Assembly (NCBI GenBank): GCA_028821605.1
Contig: JAPPFM010000013.1
Span: forward strand, 1-64,000
Length of the DNA stretch: 64,000 nt
Source: Candidatus Poribacteria bacterium
GTDB taxonomy: Bacteria > Poribacteria > WGA-4E > WGA-3G
Direction of reading: 5' to 3'
Shown here: in pieces, positions 1 to 9,498 of the stretch
Position numbering within the stretch: position 1 is the first letter of the stretch
How the letters are laid out: each line of letters opens with the position of its first letter
Notes under the pieces: model-generated
Database searches by the model: none
Told to the model about the DNA's origin: nothing
Seen by the model: only the letters and a program-made list of their open reading frames with translations
Made by a program: the position numbers and the translations under genes

Positions 1-713
1 AAAAGCCGATGGCGGAGAACCTCGGACAGGCGCGGGAGATGCTTGAAACCTGTTCGCAACACGGTGTGAAATTAGCGATTGACCATCAAGTCCGGTTTAG
101 TGCGCCCTACGAAGCCGCCAGACAGATGATAGCCGAGGGTGTTATCGGTGATATCTTTCGCATCCATGCTGTTTGTGGTGGTGGTGACCTGAAAGACAAT
201 GCCACACATACTGTTGATCTTATGCGATATGTCTATGGTGACCGCGCCGTAAGTTGGGTGATCGGTCAGATTGAACGCATCGGCACACCGACTAAATACG
301 ATTTACACTCTGAGGATTTCGCTGTCGGTTACTTCAAGTTTGAAGACAACGTTCGGGCTATCATTGAATCGGGCAGCGATACCGCTCCCGGTTATCACCA
401 CATCTACTGCTATGGGACGGAAGGTGAGCTTGAATTGGCTGCTCCGGGCGGACCCTCTATCCGCTACCGCACCTCAGAATCGGGTGGGGATTGGGTAACA
501 CCGGAACTCCCGTCAGAAAGCAATCCTGTACGAGACATGATTGCGGCTATTGAAGAGGATCGGGAACATCGCTCAAGTGGTCATCAGGGATACGCGACGC
601 ACGAGCTGCTCATGGCAATTTATGAATCGTCTCGGAAGCGGCGGCGGATTCATTTACCCCTTGAAGAGATGGAATCACCCTTAACGTTGATGATTGAGGA
701 TGGATGGATATAG
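1..713 (+). CDS. Gfo/Idh/MocA family oxidoreductase, C-terminal part (cut by window start)
   Basis: The reading frame is open from the window edge; the first visible residues are Lys-Pro, the end of the EKP motif whose Lys lies in the active site of Gfo/Idh/MocA NAD(P)-dependent sugar or inositol dehydrogenases. The Rossmann half is outside the window. What remains is the C-terminal alpha/beta domain: a VRF...IAEGVIGDI segment typical of the first strand after EKP and a THTVDLMRYVYGD segment carrying the family His/Asp. The Met nine bases in is internal, not a start. It leads a same-strand cluster of carbohydrate genes, so a sugar-derivative oxidation is likely; the substrate cannot be read from sequence. 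Confidence 0.85.
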   Translation, partial: KPMAENLGQAREMLETCSQHGVKLAIDHQVRFSAPYEAARQMIAEGVIGDIFRIHAVCGGGDLKDNATHTVDLMRYVYGDRAVSWVIGQIERIGTPTKYDLHSEDFAVGYFKFEDNVRAIIESGSDTAPGYHHIYCYGTEGELELAAPGGPSIRYRTSESGGDWVTPELPSESNPVRDMIAAIEEDREHRSSGHQGYATHELLMAIYESSRKRRRIHLPLEEMESPLTLMIEDGWI

Positions 714-791
714 CATAACGTCGGTTTGACTTAAATACTTACATCTACTTCCATTGTTATTTGCTTGACCTGGCTGATGCGAGGTGCCCAC

Positions 792-2291
792 ATGAAAGCG
801 TTATTCATTGATGACCATGTTGTTGAGGAAATTGATAATCTCGCACGGAAACTACACCCACTGCAAAAGTTCGACAAGAACGTTGTGCTTCGACCTGAAC
901 ATCGCTGGGAGAACTGCGGTATTATGATGTGGACAACTCCCGCTTGGGTTCCGGATGAAGCAATTTTCAAGGTGCTTTACTACGCCAGTTCGGAGTCAGA
1001 TGATCCGGAGGTTAAACTTGACGTAACCGGTGCCCCGATTGGTGGACGGAGTTTTATCTGTTATGCGACCTCGGAGGACGGTGTGAACTGGGAGAAACCG
1101 GCTTTGGGACTTCAGGATTATGATGCCCTCACGTGGAGAGGCACCGCGATTGGCACAGAGAACAACATCCTACCGACGGGAGTACCGCTGGGACCGATCT
1201 ACGATCCACATGACTCCAATGAACAACGCCGGTACAAAGGCATGGGATGGGGAAAAGGGGGTGGCGGATTGACACCAGCAGTCTCCTCGGATTGTCTTCA
1301 CTGGACATACCTTGATACACCAGTTGTTCCAAGTTCAGACGAGGCGCATTTCGGTTATGACGAGGAGGAAGGTCTATTTATCGCGACCGTCAAGCACGCT
1401 GGACCCGATGGCAGATCACCTTATGGACGCAGCTTCTGTTTGAGCACCAGCGAGGACTTTGAGAACTGGAGCGGGTTGGAACTTGTTTTTCATGCCGACC
1501 AGATTGATCAGGAGAACGGGGAGGAACGGATACAGAAATTCATTGAGGATCCCGATTATCTCACCCCCATCTACAACCGACCTGAAGAATGGCGCACCGA
1601 CGTTTATAATTTTCCGGTGTTTCGCTATGAGGGATTGTATCTGGGGTTACCTGTGATGCACCATTGGACTGGGAAGCATCCGCCGCTGTATGAAAACGTG
1701 GACAGTCGTAAGTCGGTGGAGCTGGCTTCAAGTCGAGATTTGGGACAATGGGAACGGGTCGCGAACCGCACGCCGTTTATTGAACTATCACCAGTAGGAG
1801 ATGGCAGTGCTTACGATACAGGGCAGATCTCGGTTGTCAACGGACCGATTAGACGTAACAATGAGTTGTGGTTCTACTATCTTGGGTGTCGTCACCGCAG
1901 CCAACCTTTGACAGACATAATGAATAGAAAATACCTCAATAACTTCGCCATGGCACTTGCAAAACTTCGCGTTGACGGTTTTGTGTCGCTCAAGGGGGGT
2001 ATTGAATGGGGTTCGGTGCTGACCAAGCCGTTGGTTGTGGAGGGTAGCGAACTGCGCGTTAATGTGGACGCTTGGCGCGGGCGGGTGAAGGTTGAGGTTC
2101 TCAATGCCGACGATGGACAGCCCCTTCCGGGATACACCTTTGACGAAAGTATCCCGGCGATGATCGATAGTATTGACGAACCGGTACGTTGGAAGGAGAA
2201 GGCTGACCTCACTGAGCTTCGTGGCAGGACTGTGCGCCTTCGCTTTTCCATACGCCAAGCGGAACTTTATGCTTTCTGGTTCACTGAGTGA
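792..2291 (+). CDS. Beta-propeller glycosidase-like protein (GH43/GH32-like fold)
   Basis: A 499-residue protein starting at ATG 792, chosen because GAGG at 781-784 sits seven bases upstream; an in-frame ATG at 765 has no such site. Repeated blade motifs of the type YATSEDGVNWEKP and a SxDFENW variant mark a five-bladed propeller related to GH43/GH32/GH62 enzymes. The C-terminal part (LRVDGFVSL..., then LRGRTVRLRF...LYAFWF) is a small beta-sandwich also found in the paralogue at 12033-13424. No signal peptide is visible, so it is probably cytoplasmic. I cannot assign catalytic acids with certainty; the role in carbohydrate breakdown is inferred from fold and from the adjoining GH32. Confidence 0.7.
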   Translation: MKALFIDDHVVEEIDNLARKLHPLQKFDKNVVLRPEHRWENCGIMMWTTPAWVPDEAIFKVLYYASSESDDPEVKLDVTGAPIGGRSFICYATSEDGVNWEKPALGLQDYDALTWRGTAIGTENNILPTGVPLGPIYDPHDSNEQRRYKGMGWGKGGGGLTPAVSSDCLHWTYLDTPVVPSSDEAHFGYDEEEGLFIATVKHAGPDGRSPYGRSFCLSTSEDFENWSGLELVFHADQIDQENGEERIQKFIEDPDYLTPIYNRPEEWRTDVYNFPVFRYEGLYLGLPVMHHWTGKHPPLYENVDSRKSVELASSRDLGQWERVANRTPFIELSPVGDGSAYDTGQISVVNGPIRRNNELWFYYLGCRHRSQPLTDIMNRKYLNNFAMALAKLRVDGFVSLKGGIEWGSVLTKPLVVEGSELRVNVDAWRGRVKVEVLNADDGQPLPGYTFDESIPAMIDSIDEPVRWKEKADLTELRGRTVRLRFSIRQAELYAFWFTE

Positions 2292-2353
2292 TTTAGTGCA
2301 TTAGATATCTATGGGTAACCACTGTTCAATTCTCATTAAGGAATAACAGAACT

Positions 2354-3877
2354 ATGAACACAGCCATCGAAAAGACAGAAGCACTTATACATTCCACACG
2401 AGTACTGGATGCAATGTATGCGGATGATCCTTATCGACCGTGTTATCACTTCACCCCGCCGTTCGGTTGGATGAACGATATCAACGGGTCGATCTTTTGG
2501 AAGGGAAGGTACCATATCTTCTATCAGCACAATCCTGAAGGTGGCTATTGGAAATGGATGCAGTGGGGACACGCGTCGAGTGTTGATCTGGTGCATTGGG
2601 TGCATCATCCAATCGCTCTAACGCCTGATCTCGACGGACCAGACCGGAATGGATGCTTTAGTGGTGGTGCCCTTGTGAATCTGGAGGGTGTTCCGACGTT
2701 CATTTACCATGGGGTCCCCGATGGAACATGTATCGCAACGAGTGATGATGATTTGCTCATTACATGGGACAAGCATCCAGCCAATCCGGTGATTCCAGTC
2801 CCAAAACCCGGTGAGGAAGGGCACGGCGAATATATTGTGTTTGACCCGTGTGCTTGGGTGGAAGGCGATACCTATTACGCGCTCGTCGGAAACACGATAC
2901 CCGGACAGAGTGGGGACGGAACTGCTCTGTTTAAGTCGTCTAATCTTGTGGACTGGGAATTTGTGCGCTCTTTTTATCAATCACGGCGCGAGTGGACGGA
3001 CGCAAAAGAGGACTGTGCGGTGCCTGATTTCTATCCGTTAGGGGATAAGCACATGTTGCTGTTTTGCAGCCACTGGCAAGGTACGCAGTATTACCTCGGC
3101 AGACTTGAAAACGAGCGGTATTATGTCGAGAGTTATGGACGGATGAGTTGGGAAGGCGGGTTGCTCGGTGGACCGCGCTCGCTGTTGGACGCACAAGGTC
3201 GCCGTATCTTTTTCGATTGGATTCGCGAGATTCGCGGGGTTGATCAGGAACGTGCATCCGGTTGGTCAGGGGTGATGACAGTGCCACGAATTCTGTCTCT
3301 CGCTACCGATGGCAGTTTGCAGATTAAACCGGTGCCAGAGTTAGAATGCCTACGGATGAACCCGAAGGCACTTGAAAATATTACCTTGAACACCGATGAT
3401 GAGATGAATTTAGAAGAGGTTCAGGGGAATTGCCTTGAGTTGGCTGTCGAAATTGACCCCGGCGATGCAACTGAGGTCGGCGTTCAAGTGCTCTGTTCAC
3501 CAGATCAGGCTGAACGAACCGCGGTTCTGTATGTTCCAACGGAAAGAACGTTAAAAATTGACATCAGTCGTTCTACCTTAAACGAAGCCATTCAGTATCC
3601 ACATTACCGAGACGCAGGCGGCAACGCGAGATTGCCAGAATCGGAGCGGTTTGTTGACGCACAGCGTGCACCTTTCGCACTAAAAGATAGCGAAACACTT
3701 CAACTCCGCATCTATGTTGATAAGTCTGTGGTTGAGGTATTCGCGAACGGTAGGCAGTGCATTACACAACGCGTCTATCCAACGCGAGCCGACAGCATCG
3801 GTGTAAGATTGGTGAGCCGTGGTGGGCAGGCACATTTCCAATCTGTTCAGGCGTGGGAGATGGCACCCGCATTTTGA
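2354..3877 (+). CDS. Glycoside hydrolase family 32 (fructan/sucrose hydrolase-like)
   Basis: A 507-residue GH32 enzyme; ATG follows AAGGAA at 2338. The N-terminal five-bladed propeller holds the nucleophile motif as WMNDING (Asp42; usually WMNDPNG), the transition-state stabiliser in FDPCAW (Asp164; usually RDP) and the acid/base motif as EDCAVPDF (Glu219; usually EC). The C-terminal beta-sandwich carries SVVEVFANGR and QRVYPTRADSIGVRL, typical of GH32C. Family enzymes cleave beta-fructofuranosyl bonds in sucrose, levan or inulin. The changed Arg (FDP for RDP) and extra Asp in the EC motif place it in a divergent subgroup, so the true substrate is open. It has no signal peptide and sits 62 bp after the propeller gene. 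Confidence 0.88.
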   Translation: MNTAIEKTEALIHSTRVLDAMYADDPYRPCYHFTPPFGWMNDINGSIFWKGRYHIFYQHNPEGGYWKWMQWGHASSVDLVHWVHHPIALTPDLDGPDRNGCFSGGALVNLEGVPTFIYHGVPDGTCIATSDDDLLITWDKHPANPVIPVPKPGEEGHGEYIVFDPCAWVEGDTYYALVGNTIPGQSGDGTALFKSSNLVDWEFVRSFYQSRREWTDAKEDCAVPDFYPLGDKHMLLFCSHWQGTQYYLGRLENERYYVESYGRMSWEGGLLGGPRSLLDAQGRRIFFDWIREIRGVDQERASGWSGVMTVPRILSLATDGSLQIKPVPELECLRMNPKALENITLNTDDEMNLEEVQGNCLELAVEIDPGDATEVGVQVLCSPDQAERTAVLYVPTERTLKIDISRSTLNEAIQYPHYRDAGGNARLPESERFVDAQRAPFALKDSETLQLRIYVDKSVVEVFANGRQCITQRVYPTRADSIGVRLVSRGGQAHFQSVQAWEMAPAF

Positions 3878-3951
3878 GACTCCTTATCATCGGGGTTCGT
3901 GAGGCTTGGTAGGTTGCTGATTTTGAATTTTTTAGGATATAGAGAAACATA

Positions 3952-4821
3952 ATGATTGACCCGAAGTTAAGCGGTAAGGTTGCCCTAATTACAGGTGCTA
4001 ATCACGGCATCGGTGCTGCAACAGCTTTGGCACTCGGCAAACAAGGTGTAAAGATATTTGCATCCTTTTTTCGTCCATCGTGCCAATACAGTGAAGCAGA
4101 ATTAAAACGCGCCGAAAAAGCAGGAATAGGTGGAGATACCTACTACCGAGCCATGCAACAAAAGCCTATTTCTCAACTTGTCGACGAGTTTAGAGACACC
4201 GGAATGACAATATCTGCTTTAGAGGTGGACCTTGCTGATGAAACAAATATCTCAAAACTTTTCGATGTATGTGAAGAAGAATTGGGTCCTGTTGACATCC
4301 TAATTAACAATCATACCCACTGTGTACTGGAAACTTTTGATCCAGAACAAATTTCAACAGATGGAAGCGGTGTTTTCTTATCCACTGCTACAAACATTGA
4401 TGCCCACTTCGTTATTAATTCTCGCGCGTATGCATTGATGATGCAAGCATATCTGAATCAATACCTTGAAAATGGGCTGAGTTGGGGACGTATTGTAAAT
4501 ACCAGTACGGATGCTGCGCACTGCCATCCCCTGAACATTAGTTACGCTGCCAGTAAACACGCAATTGAATCTTACAGTCGTTCTGCAGCGTGTGAGTTAG
4601 GGAAATACGGTATTACGGTAAATGTGATTGCACCAGGACCGGTGCAGACAGGTTACATTGTATCGGCGGATGAAAAGACGATTGCAAAATCTACACCGTT
4701 AGGGAGGGTCGGCGAGCCTGAAGATGTGGCTGATGTTACAGTCTTCCTCTGTTCTGAACAGGGGCGATGGCTCACAGGACAGCTGTTGTACGTTGGGGGC
4801 GGCTATCGAATTCCACAATAA
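3952..4821 (+). CDS. Short-chain dehydrogenase/reductase
   Basis: A 289-residue classical SDR. The cofactor loop TGANHGIG is at residues 14-21, the structural motif reads INNHTH (118-122) instead of the common NNAG, and the catalytic set is Ser185, Tyr198 and Lys202 with normal spacing. The C-terminal APGPVQTG and LYVGGGYR segments are standard. It is slightly longer than FabG-type enzymes (about 250) because of an insert around residues 35-75. It lies 74 bp after GH32 and before an aldo-keto reductase, so a sugar or polyol oxidoreductase is more likely than fatty-acid synthesis. The substrate is unknown. Confidence 0.88.
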   Translation: MIDPKLSGKVALITGANHGIGAATALALGKQGVKIFASFFRPSCQYSEAELKRAEKAGIGGDTYYRAMQQKPISQLVDEFRDTGMTISALEVDLADETNISKLFDVCEEELGPVDILINNHTHCVLETFDPEQISTDGSGVFLSTATNIDAHFVINSRAYALMMQAYLNQYLENGLSWGRIVNTSTDAAHCHPLNISYAASKHAIESYSRSAACELGKYGITVNVIAPGPVQTGYIVSADEKTIAKSTPLGRVGEPEDVADVTVFLCSEQGRWLTGQLLYVGGGYRIPQ

Positions 4822-4858
4822 ACTAAAATGTTAATTTAGGGTTTTTGAGGTGAACATA

Positions 4859-5665
4859 ATGGCTTATGAAATTCCGAAAACAGTTTTAGGTCGCACAGGT
4901 CTGACGGTTACGCGGCTCGGTAGCGGGGGCGCGTATTGTGAATCCGTTGAGGGTTATCGGAAAGCGATTGATGCTGGTATCAATTATATGGATACAGCAC
5001 GATCCTACAGAGATGGCGAGGATGAGAAGGTCATCGGAGCCGCTATAAAGGGACAACGCGATAAACTCATTCTTGCGACGAAAACCGCTAAACGCGATGC
5101 AAAAGGTGCACGGACAGAACTTGAAACATCGTTACGGATGCTTGGCGTTGACTACATTGATATTTATCAGCTGCATCACCTGAACTCGCAAGGGGAACGA
5201 GAGCAGGCGTTGGCACCCGACGGCGCATTGGAAATGGCGCAGAAGGCACGAGATGAGGGACTTATCCGCTTTATCGGTGTTACCGGACACGATTGGATTG
5301 AGATACAACACGCCGTTGACACAGGATTCTTTGACACCGTCCTCTGTTGGTATAACTGTGCGATGAAAACGCCAGAGGATACAGTTTTCCCCGCTGCTGA
5401 CAATCATAATACCGGTGTCGTCATTATGAATGCTTCGCGCAATGACAGACTTTTTGGGGACGCTGACGCGCCATCTCCAGAGCAGTTCTACCGATATGTG
5501 CTCAGCCATAAAAGTGTTGATCTAACAATTATGGGATTGAGGGATGTTGAACGATTCCATCGGATTGCGAAAGCACTCTCCGAGCAAGAAACCTTGACAC
5601 CGGAAGAACAAGCGGTTTTGGAAGAATATGGAGCACGGAGACTCGAAGAAGGCGCGCTGACATAA
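4859..5665 (+). CDS. Aldo/keto reductase
   Basis: A 268-residue AKR. ATG 4859 is preferred to GTG 4850 because GAGG ends at 4850, eight bases before ATG. The catalytic tetrad of the family is visible: Asp45 and Tyr50 in MDTARSY, Lys75 in LATKTAKR, and His106 in YQLHHL. The protein is shorter than many AKRs (about 310), with a brief C-terminal loop, like the single-domain members common in Planctomycetes. NADPH-dependent reduction of a carbonyl is expected; the substrate is not readable. It follows the SDR gene by 37 bp and probably shares its transcript. Confidence 0.88.
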   Translation: MAYEIPKTVLGRTGLTVTRLGSGGAYCESVEGYRKAIDAGINYMDTARSYRDGEDEKVIGAAIKGQRDKLILATKTAKRDAKGARTELETSLRMLGVDYIDIYQLHHLNSQGEREQALAPDGALEMAQKARDEGLIRFIGVTGHDWIEIQHAVDTGFFDTVLCWYNCAMKTPEDTVFPAADNHNTGVVIMNASRNDRLFGDADAPSPEQFYRYVLSHKSVDLTIMGLRDVERFHRIAKALSEQETLTPEEQAVLEEYGARRLEEGALT

Positions 5666-5722
5666 CCCCGATACTGAAAATGAGGGAACGAGTGAATTTG
5701 CTAACAAACGATTGGAATTTCA

Positions 5723-6988
5723 ATGGATAAAAGCGCACCAGATCAGACGAATGAACGTTCAGAAGAGTCTTATCCGCATGAAAAGCGCAATTTGATTGTA
5801 TTCGCTCTAAACCAGATTCTGATGCGTCTCGGTTGGATGTTCAAATCCGAGTCTGTGGTCATTCCAGCGTTTATTGATGTCTATACCTCATCTGGAACCA
5901 TCCGTGGACTGCTACCGCTTATTCTGCGAATCGGGCAGAGTTTGCCCCAGTTTCTGGTCGCGCAACGTGTCGCCCGAATGCCAAAAAAGCAGGGGTTCTT
6001 CATTCTCACAGGATTCGGTTTTGCGATTCAGTGGTTCGTGTTGTCCGGGATATTAAGCCTGACACGCTGGTCAGCAAATGTTATTGTTGCTGTTTTTCTC
6101 GTGCTGTGTACCCTGCACTGGCTCGCTGTTGGTTGCAATCATCTGGCTACCGGAACGCTACAGGGCAAACTTATCAGTCCCGAAAAACGGGGGAGGTTAC
6201 TCGCCTATTCCAATATCATCGGTTGTACACTTGCGATCGGTGTTGCTTTTTACTTCCTACCGCGTTGGCTTTCTGGGGATGCTCCACGTTATGCGATGCT
6301 CTTTAGTGCAACAGCCTTTTTCTTTGGTGTCGCAGCAGCAGTCAGTTTCTGGTTTAGAGAACTCCCTTCACGTCCAGAGGGTACGGCACCTTTTTTCAGA
6401 TTTCTCGGCGACGCGCTCCTATCGTTACGATACGACAGAAATTTTCGGCGATTTGCAATCGTTATCCTGCTGTTTTACTCAATCTGGCCCCTTTTCCCAC
6501 ACTATACGGTTTTTGGAAAGCGGACATTAGGGTTGGTTCCTTCTGGTTTCGTTACGTTGATAATTGCACAAAATGCCTCTAATGCTATCGGTGCCGGTAT
6601 CATGGGCAACATCGCAGACCGTTCAGGGAACCGATTCGTCTTGCGTATCCTAATATTAATCAGTGCCTGTATGCCACTATTGGCGGTTGGCATTAGTCGA
6701 ATGCCTTCTGGTGCGCAGTTTTACTGGATTATCTTTGCCCTCATGGGATTCACACCGGTGTCAGCGCGCATTGTCACAAACTATACCCTCGAAATTGCAC
6801 CACAGGAGAAGCACCCGCAATATCTCGGTGTGATGAGCCTTTTTCAGGCGATTCCGCTGTTCGTTTCCCCTCTAATTGGGGCGTTAATCGAGGGATTCGC
6901 CTTTGAACCGGTTTTTATCGGGTGCGGTATCCTTGTTTTGTTAGGGTTTTTGCTAACTTTCCGATTGGCTGAACCTCGGTTTGACTAA
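5723..6988 (+). CDS. Major facilitator superfamily transporter
   Basis: A 421-residue membrane protein with about 11-12 hydrophobic segments beginning near residue 45, after a polar, charged N-terminus. A loop with QRVARMPKKQG after the second helix resembles the MFS signature loop between helices 2 and 3, and a matching GNIADRSGNRF loop appears in the second half. The family moves small solutes by proton symport or antiport. As last gene of the carbohydrate cluster it is a plausible importer of the sugars handled by the upstream enzymes, but efflux is not excluded. No terminator follows; the gap beyond is filled by repeats. Confidence 0.82.
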   Translation: MDKSAPDQTNERSEESYPHEKRNLIVFALNQILMRLGWMFKSESVVIPAFIDVYTSSGTIRGLLPLILRIGQSLPQFLVAQRVARMPKKQGFFILTGFGFAIQWFVLSGILSLTRWSANVIVAVFLVLCTLHWLAVGCNHLATGTLQGKLISPEKRGRLLAYSNIIGCTLAIGVAFYFLPRWLSGDAPRYAMLFSATAFFFGVAAAVSFWFRELPSRPEGTAPFFRFLGDALLSLRYDRNFRRFAIVILLFYSIWPLFPHYTVFGKRTLGLVPSGFVTLIIAQNASNAIGAGIMGNIADRSGNRFVLRILILISACMPLLAVGISRMPSGAQFYWIIFALMGFTPVSARIVTNYTLEIAPQEKHPQYLGVMSLFQAIPLFVSPLIGALIEGFAFEPVFIGCGILVLLGFLLTFRLAEPRFD

Positions 6989-7082
6989 ACACCTTGGGAA
7001 TGGGAGTTCCGTCATAGATAAGACTCACAGACAGGCAGTAGATCGTCAGAAATACGTCCGTTTCTCAATACTGGTGTGGTTT

Positions 7083-7104
7083 GTAGTAGCGCAATTCATT
7101 GCGC
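7083..7104. repeat. Short dispersed repeat, copy 1 (also at 25500)
   Basis: A GTAGTRGCGCAATTCAYTGC word occurs here and again at about 25500-25520, each time upstream of a copy of the GTAGGTTGGG element (7177-7405; 25543-25785). The two units therefore travel together or were duplicated together. No gene is seen in the 485-bp gap 6989-7473. Confidence 0.55.
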
Positions 7105-7176
7105 TTTACGTATGTCCTGACAACGCGAACTTGGTCTAAGACCTATAAGTTCAATGGTAAAAATGTAAATATAGTT

Positions 7177-7405
7177 GTAGGTTGGGTTGAGCGGTAAAAA
7201 CCAAGAACTCTTGTGGTTATACGCAAAATTCCCTTTTCGAGCAGCGTTTCCTACAGATAAGCATAGCGAAACCCAACAATGCAAAGATTATCGGCATAAG
7301 CAAGTTGGGTTTCACTCGTGTTGTGGTGATTTTAGGTTTCTTGATATCTTTGAATGTCTATTTTCTCCATGGTCTTTTGAGTAAGTCCCGTTCAACCCAA
7401 CCTAC
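7177..7405. repeat. GTAGGTTGGGTTGAGCGG inverted-repeat element, copy 1 (229 bp)
   Basis: The element starts with GTAGGTTGGGTTGAGCGG and ends with its near-exact complement CCGTTCAACCCAACCTAC (7388-7405). A second, inner inverted pair, GCGAAACCCAAC (7266-7277) and GTTGGGTTTCACT (7304-7316), lies in the middle. The same architecture recurs at 25543-25785, and a left half alone at 13464-13565. The non-coding, palindromic make-up is like a MITE or a large REP-type element; no transposase is present. It lies between convergent genes (MFS and WD40), where it could form a long hairpin in either transcript. Confidence 0.8.
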
Positions 7406-7473
7406 GGGCTTTACTAAGGATCCTAAAAGTGGACGTTCCGTGATGGACTGACTGTATTAGATGAACACAATGT

Positions 7474-9210
7474 TTATTTTTCTACCTGAACGGTTTTATC
7501 CAAGTCCCAGAGGAGAATACTGCCATCACCACCACTGCTGGCGAGGGTTTTTCCATCAGGTGAGAATCGCAATACCCTGACAGTACTTGTGTGTCCAGTG
7601 AAAGTTGCCAGTATCCGTCCACTTGGAATTTCCCACAGACGAATTGCGTCAGAGCGACCTTGCGTATGATCATACACACTGCCGCCCGCGAGAATTTTCC
7701 CATCGGGTGAGAATGCCACAGCGAAAACTGTGTTTGTATAGGTCGGGAGTGTCAGCATTTCGTTACCGGTGATGGCATCCCATAGCCGAATCGTCATATC
7801 GTCGCTGCCACTCGCAAGGATTTTCCTATCGGGTGAAAACGCGAACGTCCAGATATCGCCTTTATGTTCAGTAATTTGATACATTTCGCGACCTGTTGCG
7901 ACATCCCGTACCTGAATGTGTTTTCGATCTTCGTCAATCTTCGCAGAGATGACACGATTGGGTAAATTCGCGGATCCTTTTCCGAGCGTTTCTTTAAAGT
8001 CAGGTGCTGAGATTTGGACACCCGTGGTTGTATCCCAAAATAGCAGTTGATCTTCGCTACCATAACGCACAAGCCGACTGATAAGTATCTGTCCATCTTC
8101 GGAAAACGCCAGTGTGTCGGCCCCTCTACCGTGCCCTGTGGTGAAAGTAGAGAGATATGTTCCTGTTGCCGTGTCCCACTGGTGAATTGTGCCGTCCCAG
8201 CTACCCGTCAAGATGATACCGCCATCAGGCGAGATTGCTAATGCTTCATGTTGATCCGTATGCTTTGTGTAAATGGATTGAAGATGTTCACCCGTTTCTG
8301 TGTCCCATACATGGAGGTCTTCGTTTTCTCCTTTCCAAGACTGCCAATCGAAGCCGATGAGGGTTTTGCCATCGGGAGAGAACACCAAGTGATCCGTGGA
8401 ATGCTTTATCGTAAGGGGTGCTTGTGGTTTGCCTTTTTGAAGTGTATATAATATGATGTTATCTATTGAAACACTGGCAAGCGTTTTCCCATCAGGTGAA
8501 AATGCCAACTCATCAATGCCGCCCCGTTTGTGATCTCTCAGGGTTGAAAGTTTTCGTCCGTTTTCTGCATCCCAGAGTCGTAGAATTCCATCCCGATGTC
8601 CGCTCGCAAAGATTTGCCCATCGGGTGAAAAAGCGAGTGCTCCAATAGCATTTGGATATGGTACGGTTCTATGCTTATCAAAAGAAATTTGGAGTCTGCG
8701 CATCAAATTGTCCGTGTATAGGGTGTGGCGTTCAAGTTGTTCGCCTGTCTCTGTATCCCAGAGGATCAGCGTGCCTTTCCATGTGTCGCCACTGACGACG
8801 GTTTTTCCATCGGGTGACACTGCGATGGCTCCGATTCCACCTCGGTGTCCAGCGAAAACGGCGGTCTGTTTGCCGGTGTCTATGTCCCACAATCGGACTG
8901 TTTTATCGGAGCTTCCACTTGCGAGAAAGCGTCCGTCTGCAGGAAAACCCAATGAGGTAACCCTACCCGTGTGTCCTGTTAGGAGGGCGAGTTCCTTTCC
9001 TGTCTGCGCGTCGTATATCCAAATGCCTATATCCGTTGCGACTGCTATGCGGTTACCATCTGGTGTATATTTGATATCATGCAAGTTGCCTTTTCCGAGC
9101 CGAAATTTGGCACCTTCAGGAAGTTGCCATTGATTATAATTTTCTGCTGAGAGAGTTGGAATAAACTGGAATGAAACGAAGAATAGTATGAGAGCGATAC
9201 GTTGTGTCAT
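7474..9210 (-). CDS. Secreted WD40-repeat protein, about 12 repeats
   Basis: A 578-residue protein with an N-terminal signal peptide (MTQRIALILFFVSF...LSA) followed by about twelve WD-type repeats ending in motifs such as VRLWDIDTGK, LILWDTETGE, LHVWDTETGE and ILLWDLDK, each preceded by a FSPDGKxLASGS strand. Twelve repeats suggest two stacked propellers. It is probably a scaffold for protein contacts in the periplasm or outside the cell; WD40 proteins have no catalytic role of their own. AAGGAA lies before the start. It is transcribed alone, against its neighbours, from the promoter at 9281-9310. Such exported WD40 proteins are typical of Poribacteria and Planctomycetes. Confidence 0.88.
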   Translation of the reverse strand: MTQRIALILFFVSFQFIPTLSAENYNQWQLPEGAKFRLGKGNLHDIKYTPDGNRIAVATDIGIWIYDAQTGKELALLTGHTGRVTSLGFPADGRFLASGSSDKTVRLWDIDTGKQTAVFAGHRGGIGAIAVSPDGKTVVSGDTWKGTLILWDTETGEQLERHTLYTDNLMRRLQISFDKHRTVPYPNAIGALAFSPDGQIFASGHRDGILRLWDAENGRKLSTLRDHKRGGIDELAFSPDGKTLASVSIDNIILYTLQKGKPQAPLTIKHSTDHLVFSPDGKTLIGFDWQSWKGENEDLHVWDTETGEHLQSIYTKHTDQHEALAISPDGGIILTGSWDGTIHQWDTATGTYLSTFTTGHGRGADTLAFSEDGQILISRLVRYGSEDQLLFWDTTTGVQISAPDFKETLGKGSANLPNRVISAKIDEDRKHIQVRDVATGREMYQITEHKGDIWTFAFSPDRKILASGSDDMTIRLWDAITGNEMLTLPTYTNTVFAVAFSPDGKILAGGSVYDHTQGRSDAIRLWEIPSGRILATFTGHTSTVRVLRFSPDGKTLASSGGDGSILLWDLDKTVQVEK

Positions 9211-9280
9211 TTCTTAATTCCTTTTTTTCTTGAAGCACTTGTCTGTAGAAGTCTGTTTGGCAATCGAAACGTCTTACAGA

Positions 9281-9310
9281 AGTATAACATTACCGACTTT
9301 GGATTGTCAA
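9281..9310 (-). promoter_or_regulatory. Sigma-70 type promoter of the WD40 gene
   Basis: On the minus strand TTGACA (9310-9305) and TATACT (9286-9281) are separated by 18 bp, placing the start of transcription about 65 bases before the WD40 ATG. The -35 box is a perfect match; the -10 box has one mismatch. Confidence 0.6.
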
Positions 9311-9498
9311 ACGGCACGGCAAAACGTCCCTGTTTTCCATAGACTTAGCTTCGTATCTATGATAACATGTCCACCAAGTGAAAGTTGTTTCGCTGATAGT
9401 TGTGTTTGAACCTTACATTTCATTGAAGAGGGCGGACAGAGATGGGTTTAATCTTTTGTAGAAGGGGTTTGCAACCCCGATGAAGGAGGAACACCGCT